A program made the translations under genes and the position numbers. Shown here in pieces: positions 42,164 through 50,978 of a stretch of DNA of 64,000 nucleotides (position 1 is its first letter; every line of letters begins with the position of its first letter). Below the pieces are notes generated by a model that was given only the letters and a program-made list of their open reading frames with translations, had not been told where the DNA came from and made no database searches. Location of the stretch: positions 1,736,001 to 1,800,000 of the forward strand of contig NZ_JAHWXM010000001.1 of the NCBI RefSeq assembly GCF_023091225.1, in the 5' to 3' direction. Source of the stretch: Microbacterium galbinum (GTDB taxonomy: Bacteria > Actinomycetota > Actinomycetes > Actinomycetales > Microbacteriaceae).

Positions 42164-43693
42164 ATGAAGCCCCTGTGGAAGTCCGACGCCCCCGCTCCCC
42201 TCGGCACTCCCTTCGAGCCGGGCGCGCGTCACGACGTGGTGATCGTCGGCGCCGGGATCACGGGTCTCTCGACCGCCGTGATGCTCAGCCGCGCCGGCCT
42301 CGACGTCGCCGTCATCGAATCGGGCGATGTCGCCGAGCTCGCGACCGGCGGCAACACCGGCAAGCTCTCCCTGCTGCAGGGGAAGCGCCTGGCCGAGATC
42401 CGCGAGCACCATCCGGCCGCGCTCGTGCGCGCGTACGTCGAATCGAACCGGGCGGGGATGGACTGGCTCACCGCCTTCGCCGACGGCGCCGACGTCTCGT
42501 ACCTCCACCGCACCGACCACTCGTACGCCCAGGGCCGCAGCGGACTCGAGACCCTCGAGGCGCAGCACGCCGCCGCGCAGGAAGCCGGCCTGCCGACGCG
42601 GATGCTCGCGGCCGGCGACCTCGGCGCACTTCCGTTCGCCGTCGCCGGGGCGGTCGCCCTCGACGATCAGGTGACGATCGATCCCGTCGAGCTCGCGGAT
42701 GCCCTGGCCCGCGTCTTCCTCGCCGCGGGCGGCACGCTGCACACCGGCATCCGCGCCACCGGGGTGCGGGTGATCCCCGAGACGCACGTGAAGACCGCCG
42801 CCGGACCCATCTTCGCCAAGGACGTCGTGCTGGCGACCGGCAGCGCGATCCTCGACCGCGGGCTGTATTTCACGAAGACGAGCGGCATGCGGTCGTACTG
42901 CGTCTCGTTCCGCGTGCCGGGCGAGGTGCCCGCCGAGACGTTCCTCTCGGTGGACTCGCCCAGCCGATCGATCCGTCCGGTGGCGGATGCCGACGGCCCG
43001 GGCGGGATCGCCCAGCTCGTGGTGGGCGGGAACGGGCATCCGGTCGGACGATCCGACAGCGAAGAGGCGGCGGTCGAAGACCTCGTGCGGTGGACGCAGG
43101 AGCACTTCCCCGGCGCCGAGGAGACGCACCGCTGGTCGGCGCAGGACTACCAATCGCACAACCGGATCCCCTTCGTCGGCGCAATGCCGCGCGGCCTCGG
43201 CCGCATCCGCTTCGCGACCGGCTACGCGAAGTGGGGTCTGTCGAACGGCCCGGCGGCGGCGATCCGCCTGTCGTCCGAGATCCTCGGCACGCCGTGGCGC
43301 GAGCGGCCGCACTGGATGACGACGATCGCCACGCGCATGACGGTTCCCGCCGATCTCGCCCAGGGTGCGCAGGAGGGCCTCGAGGTCGGCAAGGAGGCGG
43401 TGAAGGGATGGACGGATGCCGAGACCCATCCCGTGCCGGTACCGCGCCCCGCCGAGGGCGAGGGGGTCATCGCGAACCGCGCCGGTCTCCCGGTCGGCGT
43501 CTCGACCGTCGACGGCGTCACGCGCGCGGTCGACGCCGTCTGCACGCACCTGGGCGGCGTGCTCGCCTGGAACGACGCCGAGTGCACGTGGGACTGCCCG
43601 CTGCACGCCTCGCGCTTCGCCGCCGACGGCACGCGCATCGAGGGCCCGGCACTGAAGGACCTCCGCGAACTCCCCCGCACCGGCCGGCGCTGA
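42164..43693 (+). CDS. FAD-dependent oxidoreductase with C-terminal Rieske domain
   Basis: Fusion protein of 509 residues. The N-terminal DAO/glycine-oxidase type FAD domain has VVIVGAGITGLSTAVMLSRA and a C-terminal FAD contact GYAKWGLSNGPAAA. The last ~110 residues are a Rieske [2Fe-2S] domain with CTHLGG and CPLHASRF (Cys-x-His and Cys-x2-His ligands). Such fusions are common in actinobacteria and Bacillus as putative oxidoreductases of unknown substrate. It is divergent from the fluoride channel genes. Confidence 0.9.
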   Translation: MKPLWKSDAPAPLGTPFEPGARHDVVIVGAGITGLSTAVMLSRAGLDVAVIESGDVAELATGGNTGKLSLLQGKRLAEIREHHPAALVRAYVESNRAGMDWLTAFADGADVSYLHRTDHSYAQGRSGLETLEAQHAAAQEAGLPTRMLAAGDLGALPFAVAGAVALDDQVTIDPVELADALARVFLAAGGTLHTGIRATGVRVIPETHVKTAAGPIFAKDVVLATGSAILDRGLYFTKTSGMRSYCVSFRVPGEVPAETFLSVDSPSRSIRPVADADGPGGIAQLVVGGNGHPVGRSDSEEAAVEDLVRWTQEHFPGAEETHRWSAQDYQSHNRIPFVGAMPRGLGRIRFATGYAKWGLSNGPAAAIRLSSEILGTPWRERPHWMTTIATRMTVPADLAQGAQEGLEVGKEAVKGWTDAETHPVPVPRPAEGEGVIANRAGLPVGVSTVDGVTRAVDAVCTHLGGVLAWNDAECTWDCPLHASRFAADGTRIEGPALKDLRELPRTGRR

Positions 43694-43718
43694 CGCGCCC
43701 CCTGCATCCGCTGAGGGG

Positions 43719-44528
43719 TCAGTCCGCGTGCGGGGGCGCGGCATCCCACCCCTGTTGCGGTGTCTCGCAGTCCTCGCGGAAGACGTACTGCGAGGCGAGC
43801 TTTCGCTGACTGCTCGACCAGTCGATCGCCGGGCGGCGCTGCTCGGGCGGCAGGTAGCCGAGCCGGTACACGGCCATGAGCTCGAGCTCGTCGGGCACGC
43901 GCAGCAGCCGCACGATCTCGCCCCACCGCCCCGGAACCTCCATCGGGAACGAGATGAACTGGATACCCATCCCCAGCTCGACCGTCGTGAGCCAGATGTT
44001 CTCCATCGCGGCGCCCATGCTGAACACCGAGTAGAACGACGAGAGCTGCCCGGGTCGGTACTCGCTGCGGTCGAGCATCACGCCCAGCAGCAGCGGCGAC
44101 CCGGCGACGAGCTTGCGGTTCTCCTCGCCCAGCGTCTTCGGAACGCCGAACGTGTTCATGAGTTTCTGCCCGCGCTTGGTGAACACCTGGCTCGTGAAGG
44201 GGCGCAGCGCCGCGGGCAGCTTGTCGAACAGCATCCCGCTGCGCTTCTCGTCCATCTCGGCCTGGCTGAAACGGAAGTACGGCTTGTAGCGCTCGAAGAA
44301 CGTGCCGTTCGACATCGCCTCGGTCATGCTCTCGCCCGAGATGCGCGAGATCTGCGCGATCGTGTCGGGGTTCTCGATCACGACGAACCGCCACGGCTGG
44401 CTGTTCAGCTGCGAGGGCGCACGCCCGGCGGCCTCGAGCAGGATGCGCTGGTGCTCCTCGCTCACCGGATCGGGCATGAATCCGCCGTTGGTGGTCTTGC
44501 GGCGGCGGATGGCGTCGAGCAGTTCCAT
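43719..44528 (-). CDS. Nitroreductase-family flavoprotein
   Basis: FMN-dependent reductase fold of 269 residues. [20 protein letters not shown] at the N-terminus with the Arg contacts to [18 protein letters not shown], and late [21 protein letters not shown] are family blocks. Start ATG 44528. It is followed closely upstream by a small membrane protein gene (4-bp gap), suggesting one transcript. Substrate unknown. Confidence 0.88.
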   Translation of the reverse strand: MELLDAIRRRKTTNGGFMPDPVSEEHQRILLEAAGRAPSQLNSQPWRFVVIENPDTIAQISRISGESMTEAMSNGTFFERYKPYFRFSQAEMDEKRSGMLFDKLPAALRPFTSQVFTKRGQKLMNTFGVPKTLGEENRKLVAGSPLLLGVMLDRSEYRPGQLSSFYSVFSMGAAMENIWLTTVELGMGIQFISFPMEVPGRWGEIVRLLRVPDELELMAVYRLGYLPPEQRRPAIDWSSSQRKLASQYVFREDCETPQQGWDAAPPHAD

Positions 44529-44532
44529 GGGG

Positions 44533-44916
44533 TCACTTCCGGTCGGCGGACGGCACGCGCGAGCACACGACGCCCGCGACGATGAAGGGGGCGGCGGCGA
44601 GCGCCACGAGCGGATGCCGTGCGCTGTGCGTGCCGAGGTAGAGGATCGCCGCGAGCGGCGCGGCAGCGGGGAGGAGGGCGAGGGCGGCGCGACGGCTCGC
44701 TCGGCGCGGGCGCGCCCACAGACCGGCGGCGATGGCTCCGCCGGTGGTGACGCACGTCGCGATGTAGAGGGCGTGGTGCACCCAGCGGAAGTTCCGCGTG
44801 TCGATGACCTTCGCGGCCACGGCGGTGCCGAGCGCGGCATTGGCCCCGTAAGCGGATGCTGCGACGACGAACAGCGGTGCGGCCGTGCTTCGCCGCCGCC
44901 TTCGCCTCCACGTCAT
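44533..44916 (-). CDS. Small membrane protein, unknown function
   Basis: A 127-residue protein with a basic start (TWRRRRRRS) and about four hydrophobic segments ([60 protein letters not shown]). I do not recognise a family. Its gene is 4 bp upstream of the nitroreductase start. Confidence 0.65.
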   Translation of the reverse strand: MTWRRRRRRSTAAPLFVVAASAYGANAALGTAVAAKVIDTRNFRWVHHALYIATCVTTGGAIAAGLWARPRRASRRAALALLPAAAPLAAILYLGTHSARHPLVALAAAPFIVAGVVCSRVPSADRK

Positions 44917-45229
44917 GCCCCGACCTTACGCCCGCGCCCCCTCCGCCGAACCACCCCTTGCGCGCGAAACACCCTGTGAGTACGGCACCTCCCGGTTCCT
45001 GAGCGAGCGCAGCGAGACGAAGGGCCCCCGCGCGCAGCAGCGGAGGAGAACTCGCCCTCCGCAGGAAGCATCCGCCGTTTCGATCCTGCCGAACGCGAGA
45101 AATCCTCCCGAACGGATGCCGCGGGGCGGCCCTTCGTCTCGTCTCATCTCGTCTCGTCGATTCGCTCCTCGGTCAGGGACCGGCTGGTGAAACCGGTCCC
45201 TGAGCGAGCGGAGCGAGACGAAGGGCGGC
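44917..45229. repeat. Intergenic cluster of dispersed palindromic repeats (no gene seen)
   Basis: 44993-45029 holds GGTTCCTGAGCGAGCGCAGC..GACGAAGGG; 45049-45127 a GGAGGAGAACTCGC...AACGGATGCCGCGGGGCGG element; 45129-45227 a large hairpin whose arms are GCCCTTCGTCTCGTCTC.. and ..GAGCGAGACGAAGGGC. Same families as 14701-15144 and 56387-56700. Confidence 0.85.
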
Positions 45230-46075
45230 CTACAGATTCGCCTCCGCGTACACGCGGAGCGCGTCGCGGACGAACTCCGCGCCGTGAGTGCCACCCGATG
45301 AGGTGGCGTAGTTCGCGCCGAAGCGCGGGTCGGCGACGTACATCTCGCCGAGTCCGAGCACGTACGCCTTCGCGTCACCGTCGGGGGCGGATGCCGGAGT
45401 CCCCGGCACTCCCGTCAGCCACTCGACGTGGCGGCGGGCGAGGGCCTGCGCCTCATCGGATGCCGGGTCGATGCCGCTCTCGGCGGCGGCGATCCAGTCG
45501 CGACCGAGGTCGGCGACCCTCTGCTTCCAGTCGATGCGCTCGGCATCCGTCATGCTCCGCCACCAGCGGTCGCCGTCGGCGTAGGCCTTCGCGCCCCAGC
45601 GCTGCTCGACCTCGTCCCTGTACTGCGTGTGGTCGAAGCCGTCGAACATGTTCTCTGCCATGAGTTCTTCACCTCCTCTCAGAGCGTCGATGGTGGATTC
45701 GACCGACGCGATCTGTCGCGCCAGCCGGGTCTGCTCCTCGCGCAGCAGCGCGAGGTGGGTTTCGAGAGCGGATGCCTCCGCGCGCTTGGTTCCTGCACCC
45801 TCGGCCCCCTGGATCCCTGCACCCTCGGCACCCTGGGTCCCTGAGCCTGTCGAAGGGCCCAACACCTCCGCGATCTGCGGCAGCCCGAGTCCGAGCTCGC
45901 GCAGCAGCAGGATGCGCTGGAGGCGCACGAGGGCGGTCTCGTCGTAGTGGCGGTAGCCGTTCGCCGCGATGCGCGTCGGCGCCAGCAGTCCGATGTCGTC
46001 GTAGTGACGCAGGGTTCTGCTGGTCGTGCCGGCGAGGCGGGCGATCTCCTGGATCGACCAGTCCCGACTGCTCAT
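45230..46075 (-). CDS. MerR-family regulator with TipAS-type C-terminal domain
   Basis: Transcription factor of 281 residues. The N-terminal MerR helix-turn-helix is SIQEIARLAGTTSRTLRHYD, followed by YRHYDETALVRLQRILLLRE. The C-terminal ~145 residues (MFDGFDHTQYRDEVEQRWG, DAERIDWKQRVADLG) resemble the TipA drug-binding domain. Between HTH and coiled coil is an insertion, GPSTGSGTQGAEGAG plus a near-repeat, derived from a CCCTGAGCCTGTCGAAGGGC repeat word (45838-45858) and three short tandem units at 45790-45835. The frame is kept. Its promoter has the classic 19-bp spacer of MerR-controlled promoters. Confidence 0.87.
   Translation of the reverse strand: MSSRDWSIQEIARLAGTTSRTLRHYDDIGLLAPTRIAANGYRHYDETALVRLQRILLLRELGLGLPQIAEVLGPSTGSGTQGAEGAGIQGAEGAGTKRAEASALETHLALLREEQTRLARQIASVESTIDALRGGEELMAENMFDGFDHTQYRDEVEQRWGAKAYADGDRWWRSMTDAERIDWKQRVADLGRDWIAAAESGIDPASDEAQALARRHVEWLTGVPGTPASAPDGDAKAYVLGLGEMYVADPRFGANYATSSGGTHGAEFVRDALRVYAEANL
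45788..45860. repeat. Repeat insertion inside the merR gene
   Basis: About three CCTGCACCCTCGGCNCCCTGG-type units, followed by GGGTCCCTGAGCCTGTCGAA, the inverse form of the dispersed CTTCGACAGGCTCAGGGACC word. Encodes the low-complexity linker between DNA-binding and coiled-coil parts. Confidence 0.75.
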
Positions 46076-46103
46076 GCGCTTCTCCTTCCGTGTGGATGTC
46101 TCC

Positions 46104-46134
46104 ACCGTAGAAGTTGACGTTGCGTCAATGTCAA
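46104..46134 (-). promoter_or_regulatory. MerR-type promoter with 19-bp spacer
   Basis: On the minus strand TTGACA (46134-46129) and TACGGT (46109-46104) are separated by 19 nt. The spacer contains the palindrome TTGACGCAACGTCAA (46128-46114). This overlong spacer with a central dyad is the hallmark of promoters remodelled by MerR proteins, here most likely the MerR-TipAS gene's own. Confidence 0.75.
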
Positions 46135-46164
46135 GCGGCGCGAACCCGAGAGTTTCCCGACCTC

Positions 46165-46216
46165 TTGACAATTTCGAGATATATCGTGTTATCTTTCTCG
46201 AACACGATATATCTCG
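46165..46216 (+). promoter_or_regulatory. Promoter with overlapping PadR operator
   Basis: Perfect 16-bp inverted repeat CGAGATATATCGTGTT (46175-46190) / AACACGATATATCTCG (46201-46216), 10-nt spacer. A -35 TTGACA (46165-46170) sits just before it and a -10-like TTATCT (46189-46194) inside it. Binding by the downstream PadR protein would block the promoter of the two-gene operon. Confidence 0.75.
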
Positions 46217-46240
46217 ATCCTCGACCCAGGAGAAGCAGAC

Positions 46241-47086
46241 ATGACCGAGAAGTGGCTCATCGCCCCCGGCGAAGAACGCGTCATCGACATCGAATCCGTG
46301 ACGCGCCTCAAGGTCGGCCTCGTCGGCGGACAGGTCGACGTGATCGCGCACGACGAACCCGGCATCCGCATCGAGGTCCACGGCGTCACCACCAAGGACC
46401 TCCGCATCGAATCCCACGACGGCGAGGTCGAGATCGACCACCCGCAGCTCGGCTGGGACAACTTCCTCGAGGTGTTCCGCAACTTCGGCAGCGGCGGTCC
46501 TCGCGCCGAGGTGAGCGTGGCCGTGCCCCGCTCGATCGCGCTGAACCTCGGCGTCGTCAGCGCCGGCGCCCTCGTCTCCGGCATCCGCAATGATGCTCGC
46601 CTCAGCACCGTCTCGGGCGACCTCATCGTCGACACCCTGATCGGCGACCTCACCGTCAACACCGTCTCGGGCGACGTGCAGGTGCGCGGTCTCACCGGCT
46701 CGATCAACGCGAACAGCGTGTCGGGCGACGTGGCCGTCACCGGCGTCGTGCGCAAGGCGACCGTCGACATCGTCTCGGGCTCGACGACCGTCGACGCCGC
46801 CGGTGATGTGAACACCATCTCGGTGAACTCGGTCTCGGGCGGCACCACGGTGCGCCTCGACGAGTCGCTCGCCGCGAACTACGTCATCCGTTCGCTCAGC
46901 GGCCGCCTGCTCATCGACGGCATCGAGCGCAGCTCCTCGGGGCCGAGCAACTACACCGGCACCAAGGGCGAGCTCGCCGGGCGCTTCGTCGATCTGCGGG
47001 TGAACTCCGTCTCGGGCGGCGTCACGGTTCTGCGCCGCACCCCCGAGTCGATCACGAACGACGCGGAATGGGAGGAAGAGGCATGA
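46241..47086 (+). CDS. DUF4097-family beta-strand-repeat protein
   Basis: Protein of 281 residues composed of repeated short strands with the recurrent VSGD/VSGG step (STVSGDLIVDTLIGDLTVN, TVSGDVQVRGLTGSINANS, SVSGDVAVTG, IVSGSTTVDA, SVSGGTTVRL, SVSGGVTVLR), the pattern of adhesin-like DUF4097 domains. No signal peptide or membrane segment is visible, so it is probably cytosolic. It is in one operon with a PadR regulator (ATGA overlap), a very common actinobacterial and firmicute pairing. Function unknown; an envelope-stress or sensing role is sometimes suggested. Confidence 0.88.
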   Translation: MTEKWLIAPGEERVIDIESVTRLKVGLVGGQVDVIAHDEPGIRIEVHGVTTKDLRIESHDGEVEIDHPQLGWDNFLEVFRNFGSGGPRAEVSVAVPRSIALNLGVVSAGALVSGIRNDARLSTVSGDLIVDTLIGDLTVNTVSGDVQVRGLTGSINANSVSGDVAVTGVVRKATVDIVSGSTTVDAAGDVNTISVNSVSGGTTVRLDESLAANYVIRSLSGRLLIDGIERSSSGPSNYTGTKGELAGRFVDLRVNSVSGGVTVLRRTPESITNDAEWEEEA

Positions 47087-47706
47087 CCCCCGCCGTCTTC
47101 TCGCACGGCGACCTGCGCCTGTACCTGCTGTCGCTGCTCGCCGAGTCACCGCAGCACGGCTACGGCATCATCCAGGCGCTCACCGATCGCACCGGCGGCA
47201 CCTACACCCCGAGCGCCGGCACCATCTACCCGCGCCTCGCGAAGCTCGAGGAAGAGGGGCTCGTCACCAAGACGGTCGACGGGCGCACCACGATCTACGC
47301 GATCACCGACGAGGGCCGCGCCGAACTCGCCTCCCGCGAGAACGACCTGGCCGGGATCGAGTCCGGGCTCGCCGACTCGGTGCGCCTCATCGCCAACGAG
47401 GTGCGTCAGAGCGTGCAGGACGCGATGAAGACCCTCCGCGCCGACCTCGCCTCGGCCGCGCACGACGAACGCCAGTCGGCGAAGAGCCGCCCGCGCTCGG
47501 CATCCGATGACACTCGGGTGACGAGCCGCGAGGAGATGCACCGGGCGGATGCCGTGATCAACGCGTTCCGTGCACGCATCCGCACCGATCTGCGCACGCA
47601 CGTGGCGCAGGGCGGCGCGCTCCCCGCGAACGTCGTGACCGATCTCGAGAACGCCCTCGACGCCGCCGCCCGCGCGGTGACGGTCGGCATCTCGACGACC
47701 CGCTAG
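47083..47706 (+). CDS. PadR-family transcriptional regulator
   Basis: Regulator of 207 residues with a winged-helix PadR domain: LRLYLLSLLAESPQHGYGII, YTPSAGTIYPRLAKLEEEGL, TTIYAITDEGRAEL. A long helical C-terminus follows, with a charged linker (SAKSRPRSASDDTR). ATG 47083 overlaps the DUF4097 stop, with GGAGGAAGAGGC before it. It probably binds the perfect dyad at 46175-46216 and so controls its own operon. Confidence 0.9.
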   Translation: MTPAVFSHGDLRLYLLSLLAESPQHGYGIIQALTDRTGGTYTPSAGTIYPRLAKLEEEGLVTKTVDGRTTIYAITDEGRAELASRENDLAGIESGLADSVRLIANEVRQSVQDAMKTLRADLASAAHDERQSAKSRPRSASDDTRVTSREEMHRADAVINAFRARIRTDLRTHVAQGGALPANVVTDLENALDAAARAVTVGISTTR

Positions 47707-47734
47707 GCCGCCTACCAGGTCGACAGGATCAGCG

Positions 47735-47760
47735 CCGGGTCGCTGAGCCTGTCGAAGCGC
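47735..47760. repeat. Dispersed repeat word
   Basis: One GGGTCGCTGAGCCTGTCGAAG unit, inverse form of the CTTCGACAGGCTCAG family, in the spacer after the PadR gene. Confidence 0.7.
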
Positions 47761-47783
47761 CGCGCCCCGCATCACCCGCCCCG

Positions 47784-47822
47784 AGAAGGTCCCGGTATCG
47801 CCCGCCGATATCGGGACCTTCT
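47784..47822 (+). terminator. Hairpin terminator after padR
   Basis: AGAAGGTCCCGGTATCG pairs with CGATATCGGGACCTTCT (one wobble) around a 5-nt loop. It ends 5 nt before the -10 element of the next gene. Confidence 0.65.
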
Positions 47823-47838
47823 GCGCTACTGTCACCCC

Positions 47839-48414
47839 ATGAGCATCGCTCGTCCGCTGCGCCGCAGCACCGCAGTCGCCGCTACGGTGGCGCTCTCGGT
47901 CATCGCCCTCACCGCATGCGTTCCCAGCATCACAGACATCCTTCAGCGTTCGACCGCCTCGTCCGTCGAGCAGATTCAGGACGACCTCTGGCCCTACCGT
48001 GCGGACATCGTCGCTGATCCTGAACAAGCGATCGTCGCGCTCGGATTCATCGCGGACGCCCGTCACGGTGTGCCACTGGAGGACAACCGCGGAGGAACGC
48101 TCCTTCTGAACATGAGCGATGGCGAGGACGGCCCGGCTCTCTCTCTGCTCGCATCGGGTGGGGCGCAGACGGGAGGCGGGTGGACGTACGACCAACAATC
48201 CGCCGCGGTCTGCGTCACGTTGACCTTCCCGCAGACTCGGGATCGCATCGTCACCACGCCCGCGAGGTGCCCTGACATCCCTCAGCTCGAGCACTTCGAC
48301 CGCGTCTACTCCCTCGACGATCTCGACGTGCGCCGTGAAGTCACTGACGCTGACTACCCGGCGCCCGTGTGCCAGTGCTACAGCGGCAGCGCGTGCGACT
48401 GCCCGGGAGGCTAG
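47839..48414 (+). CDS. Putative lipoprotein, unknown function
   Basis: Protein of 191 residues with a lipoprotein signal peptide (STAVAATVALSVIALTAC, lipobox LTAC). The mature part has no recognised domain; its C-terminus is Cys-rich (CQCYSGSACDCPGG), and further Cys occur in AAVCVTL and PARCPD. ATG 47839 lies 6 nt after TACTGT (leaderless). The DNA is slightly less GC-rich than the neighbourhood. Confidence 0.75.
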   Translation: MSIARPLRRSTAVAATVALSVIALTACVPSITDILQRSTASSVEQIQDDLWPYRADIVADPEQAIVALGFIADARHGVPLEDNRGGTLLLNMSDGEDGPALSLLASGGAQTGGGWTYDQQSAAVCVTLTFPQTRDRIVTTPARCPDIPQLEHFDRVYSLDDLDVRREVTDADYPAPVCQCYSGSACDCPGG

Positions 48415-48515
48415 GAGTACCGGCCGAAGCTTTCGACTTCAGCGCTGAGTCTCACGATGGAATCGGACCAGTCAGGTCCCTCGCTCACCGCGGGGACCGA
48501 TGAGAGGATGGCGGC

Positions 48516-49169
48516 ATGAGCACTCTCCGCCCGATCGATGTCGATTCGTGGCCGCGCGCCGAGCACTTCCGGCACTACTCCACCGCCGTGCCGTGCAGCT
48601 ACGCCCTCACGGTCGAGCTCGATGCGACGCGGCTCACGGCGGCGATCCGCAACGCCGCGCGCAAGACATATCCGACACAGATCTGGGCCCTTGCTGATGC
48701 GGTCAACCGTCACGAGCAGTTCCGGATGGGCCTGACCGCCGACGGCGCACCCGGCATCTGGGACGTCGTGCACCCTGCGTTCACCGTGTTCAACCCCGAA
48801 CGCGAGACGTTCGCGAGCGTGTGGACGCCGTACGATCCCGACTTCGCGACCTTCCAAGAGCACGCCGTCGACCTCCTGAGCACGCACCGCTCAGCGACGG
48901 AGATGTTCCCGCAGTCCGATACGCCGCCCAACACCTTCGACGTCTCGAGCCTGCCGTGGACGACGTTCACCGCGTTCTCACTGCAGATCAAGGATGCCGG
49001 GACGCATCTCCCGCCCATCTTCACCCTCGGCCGCTACGTCGAGCGCGCGGGCCAAGTGATCCAGCCCCTCGCGATCCAGATCCACCACGCCGCAGCGGAC
49101 GGCTTCCACACCGGCCGCCTCGTCGATGACCTCCAGCGGCTGTTCGACGACCCGAGCTGGGTCGGCTGA
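48516..49169 (+). CDS. Chloramphenicol acetyltransferase-like protein (CatA type)
   Basis: Trimeric-CAT family protein of 217 residues. It starts with PRAEHFRHYS, the conserved RxxHFxxY of CatA enzymes, and has the active-site motif QIHHAAADGFHTGRLVDDL with the catalytic His (HHxxxDG). NTFDVSSLPWTTFTAFSLQI is the mid-protein family block. GAGAGGA lies 8 nt before ATG. It would acetylate chloramphenicol or a related substrate; chromosomal homologues do not always confer resistance. Convergent with the uspA gene. Confidence 0.88.
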   Translation: MSTLRPIDVDSWPRAEHFRHYSTAVPCSYALTVELDATRLTAAIRNAARKTYPTQIWALADAVNRHEQFRMGLTADGAPGIWDVVHPAFTVFNPERETFASVWTPYDPDFATFQEHAVDLLSTHRSATEMFPQSDTPPNTFDVSSLPWTTFTAFSLQIKDAGTHLPPIFTLGRYVERAGQVIQPLAIQIHHAAADGFHTGRLVDDLQRLFDDPSWVG

Positions 49170-49184
49170 GACGACCCCGGAGAC

Positions 49185-49736
49185 CTACTCCGCCGCCTCC
49201 GGCCAGATCTCCTTCTGGGAGTCGGGCACGAGGTCGCCGAGCGGCACGACGAGGATCGACCGGTGCTGGCGATGCGCCAGGCGAGCGGCGACCGATCCGG
49301 TGAAGAATTCTCGGATGCTCTCGCCGATGCCCCGCTTGCGGGTGCCGATCACGATCAACTGAGCGTCGAGCTTGTGCGCCAGCTGCTTGATCGCGAGCGC
49401 CGGGTCGCCGACGAGCTGACGGGCGGTCCAGGTGATGCCCGAGGCGTCGAGGGCCGGGGCGACCGCCGCCTGCACGGCCTCGAATTCGGCCGCACCGGCG
49501 TCGAAGTTGATGTCGATGGGGGCCGAGTGCACGTAGCCGTCGGGGTCCTCGTAGGTGACGAAACGCGTCACGTCGACGTGGGCGACCACGAGGGGCACAC
49601 CGAGTAGTCGGGCGTAGCGCACGGCCTCGTCGACCACGCGGCCGTCTTGATGGGGCTGCACTCCGACGATCACGGCCTTCTGCAGAGCCGCGTTCTGTGC
49701 GGCCTCGTCGGACGGAGTGGAGGTGTTCTCGGTCAT
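49185..49736 (-). CDS. Universal stress protein (UspA family)
   Basis: Single-domain Usp of 183 residues. The N-terminal strand KAVIVGVQPHQDGRVVDEAV and the C-terminal ATP-binding loop VIGTRKRGIGESIREFFTGS followed by VAARLAHRQHRSILVVP fit the ATP-binding subgroup. ATG 49736 is chosen because GGGAG is 9 nt upstream; ATG 49754 would add six residues. It stands alone after the CAT-like gene, on the opposite strand. Confidence 0.88.
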   Translation of the reverse strand: MTENTSTPSDEAAQNAALQKAVIVGVQPHQDGRVVDEAVRYARLLGVPLVVAHVDVTRFVTYEDPDGYVHSAPIDINFDAGAAEFEAVQAAVAPALDASGITWTARQLVGDPALAIKQLAHKLDAQLIVIGTRKRGIGESIREFFTGSVAARLAHRQHRSILVVPLGDLVPDSQKEIWPEAAE

Positions 49737-49884
49737 GATGATCGCTCCCTTCACCAGCCTGGCATCAGCCAGAGGGTATTACCCGCGTGCTATTCTGAAT
49801 GCTACTCTTACCGGCTGCGCGCCGGTGTCGTGAATGCCGCGGGTCCTGACCACCCGCCGCTTAACTCGTGAGGGGGTCTCGCGC

Positions 49885-50070
49885 ATGGGCCGTGGCCGTC
49901 AGAAGGCGAAGCACACAAAGATCGCCCGCGAACTCAAGGCGTACAGTCCGTCGGTGAACTACTCCGCGCTCGAGCGCGAGCTGGGTCACCCGACCGACGA
50001 AGACGCCTACGTCGATAAGTGGGCGGACGATTATGCCGACGAAGACGAGGACGAACTAGAGAAGGCCTGA
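49885..50070 (+). CDS. DUF3073 protein
   Basis: Sixty-one residues beginning MGRGRQKAKHTKIARELKAY, the signature of the small, highly conserved actinobacterial DUF3073 family, with an acidic tail (YADEDEDELEKA). Function unknown. In many actinobacteria this gene lies close to purM/purF, as here a few kb away. Confidence 0.9.
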   Translation: MGRGRQKAKHTKIARELKAYSPSVNYSALERELGHPTDEDAYVDKWADDYADEDEDELEKA

Positions 50071-50153
50071 CCGCCCCTCTGTTCGACTTCTCCCCCGTAT
50101 GACCTACGGGGGTTTCGTCGTACCCGGGCGACACGATCTGCGAGGATCGACGC

Positions 50154-50969
50154 ATGCCCCATGTCGTCGCTCTCTACCGTCACCCGATCAAGGGCTTCAC
50201 TCCGGAGTCGGTCGGGTCCCTGACCGTGCAGGCCGACGGACGGGCCGCGGGAGATCGCGTGCTCGCGTTCCGTTTCGCGGATGCCGCGACACCGGAAGAG
50301 CGCGACGGCCTCGAGCACTGGCCGAAGGCGAAGGGTCTCGCCCTGCAGGACTTCCCGGCGCTGGCCGCCCTGCGCACGCACTACGACGACGCCCGTGCAC
50401 GAGTGCGGATCGAGCACGACGGCGCTGTGCTCGCGGAGGCGGGTCTCGACGACGACGGACGCGCAGAGCTGACGGATGCCGTCACCGCGTTCGTGCGCGC
50501 GACGCGGGAGGGTCGACGCCTCGAGCGTCCCGGGCGTCTCCCCCTCGTGCTGGTCGGTGACGGCGAGACCTCGCGCTTCCAGGACCGAGCCCGAGGCTAC
50601 GTTTCTCTGCACAGCCGCGGCAGCGCGGAGGCATTGGGCGAGGCGGTGGGAACGGGGATCGACGATCGACGCTTCCGCTCGAACATCGTCATCGATGGGG
50701 TCGATGCGTGGGCCGAGCTGGACTGGGACGGCGAGGTACGGATCGGCGACGTCACGCTGACCACGGAGGGACCGATCGTGCGCTGCCTCGCGACCCACGC
50801 GAACCCCGACACCGGCGAACGCGACGTCAAGGTGCTCACGACCCTCACCGGTGCGCTCGGACAGGACGAGCCGACGCTCGGACGGCTGTTCCTCCCGGTC
50901 ACCCCTCAGAGCGATGAGCACGCGCCGGCGGGAGTCATCCGCGTGGGCGACGAGGTGCACGTGCTCTGA
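50154..50969 (+). CDS. MOSC-domain protein
   Basis: Protein of 271 residues with an N-terminal MOSC beta-barrel (VVALYRHPIKGFTPESV) and a C-terminal MOSC core; the conserved Cys is in PIVRCLATHANPDTGERDVKVL. MOSC proteins carry sulfur or the molybdenum cofactor, e.g. mARC/YiiM-type reductases. Start ATG 50154. Converges on the MFS transporter. Exact role unknown. Confidence 0.88.
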   Translation: MPHVVALYRHPIKGFTPESVGSLTVQADGRAAGDRVLAFRFADAATPEERDGLEHWPKAKGLALQDFPALAALRTHYDDARARVRIEHDGAVLAEAGLDDDGRAELTDAVTAFVRATREGRRLERPGRLPLVLVGDGETSRFQDRARGYVSLHSRGSAEALGEAVGTGIDDRRFRSNIVIDGVDAWAELDWDGEVRIGDVTLTTEGPIVRCLATHANPDTGERDVKVLTTLTGALGQDEPTLGRLFLPVTPQSDEHAPAGVIRVGDEVHVL

Positions 50970-50978
50970 GCGTCGAGC

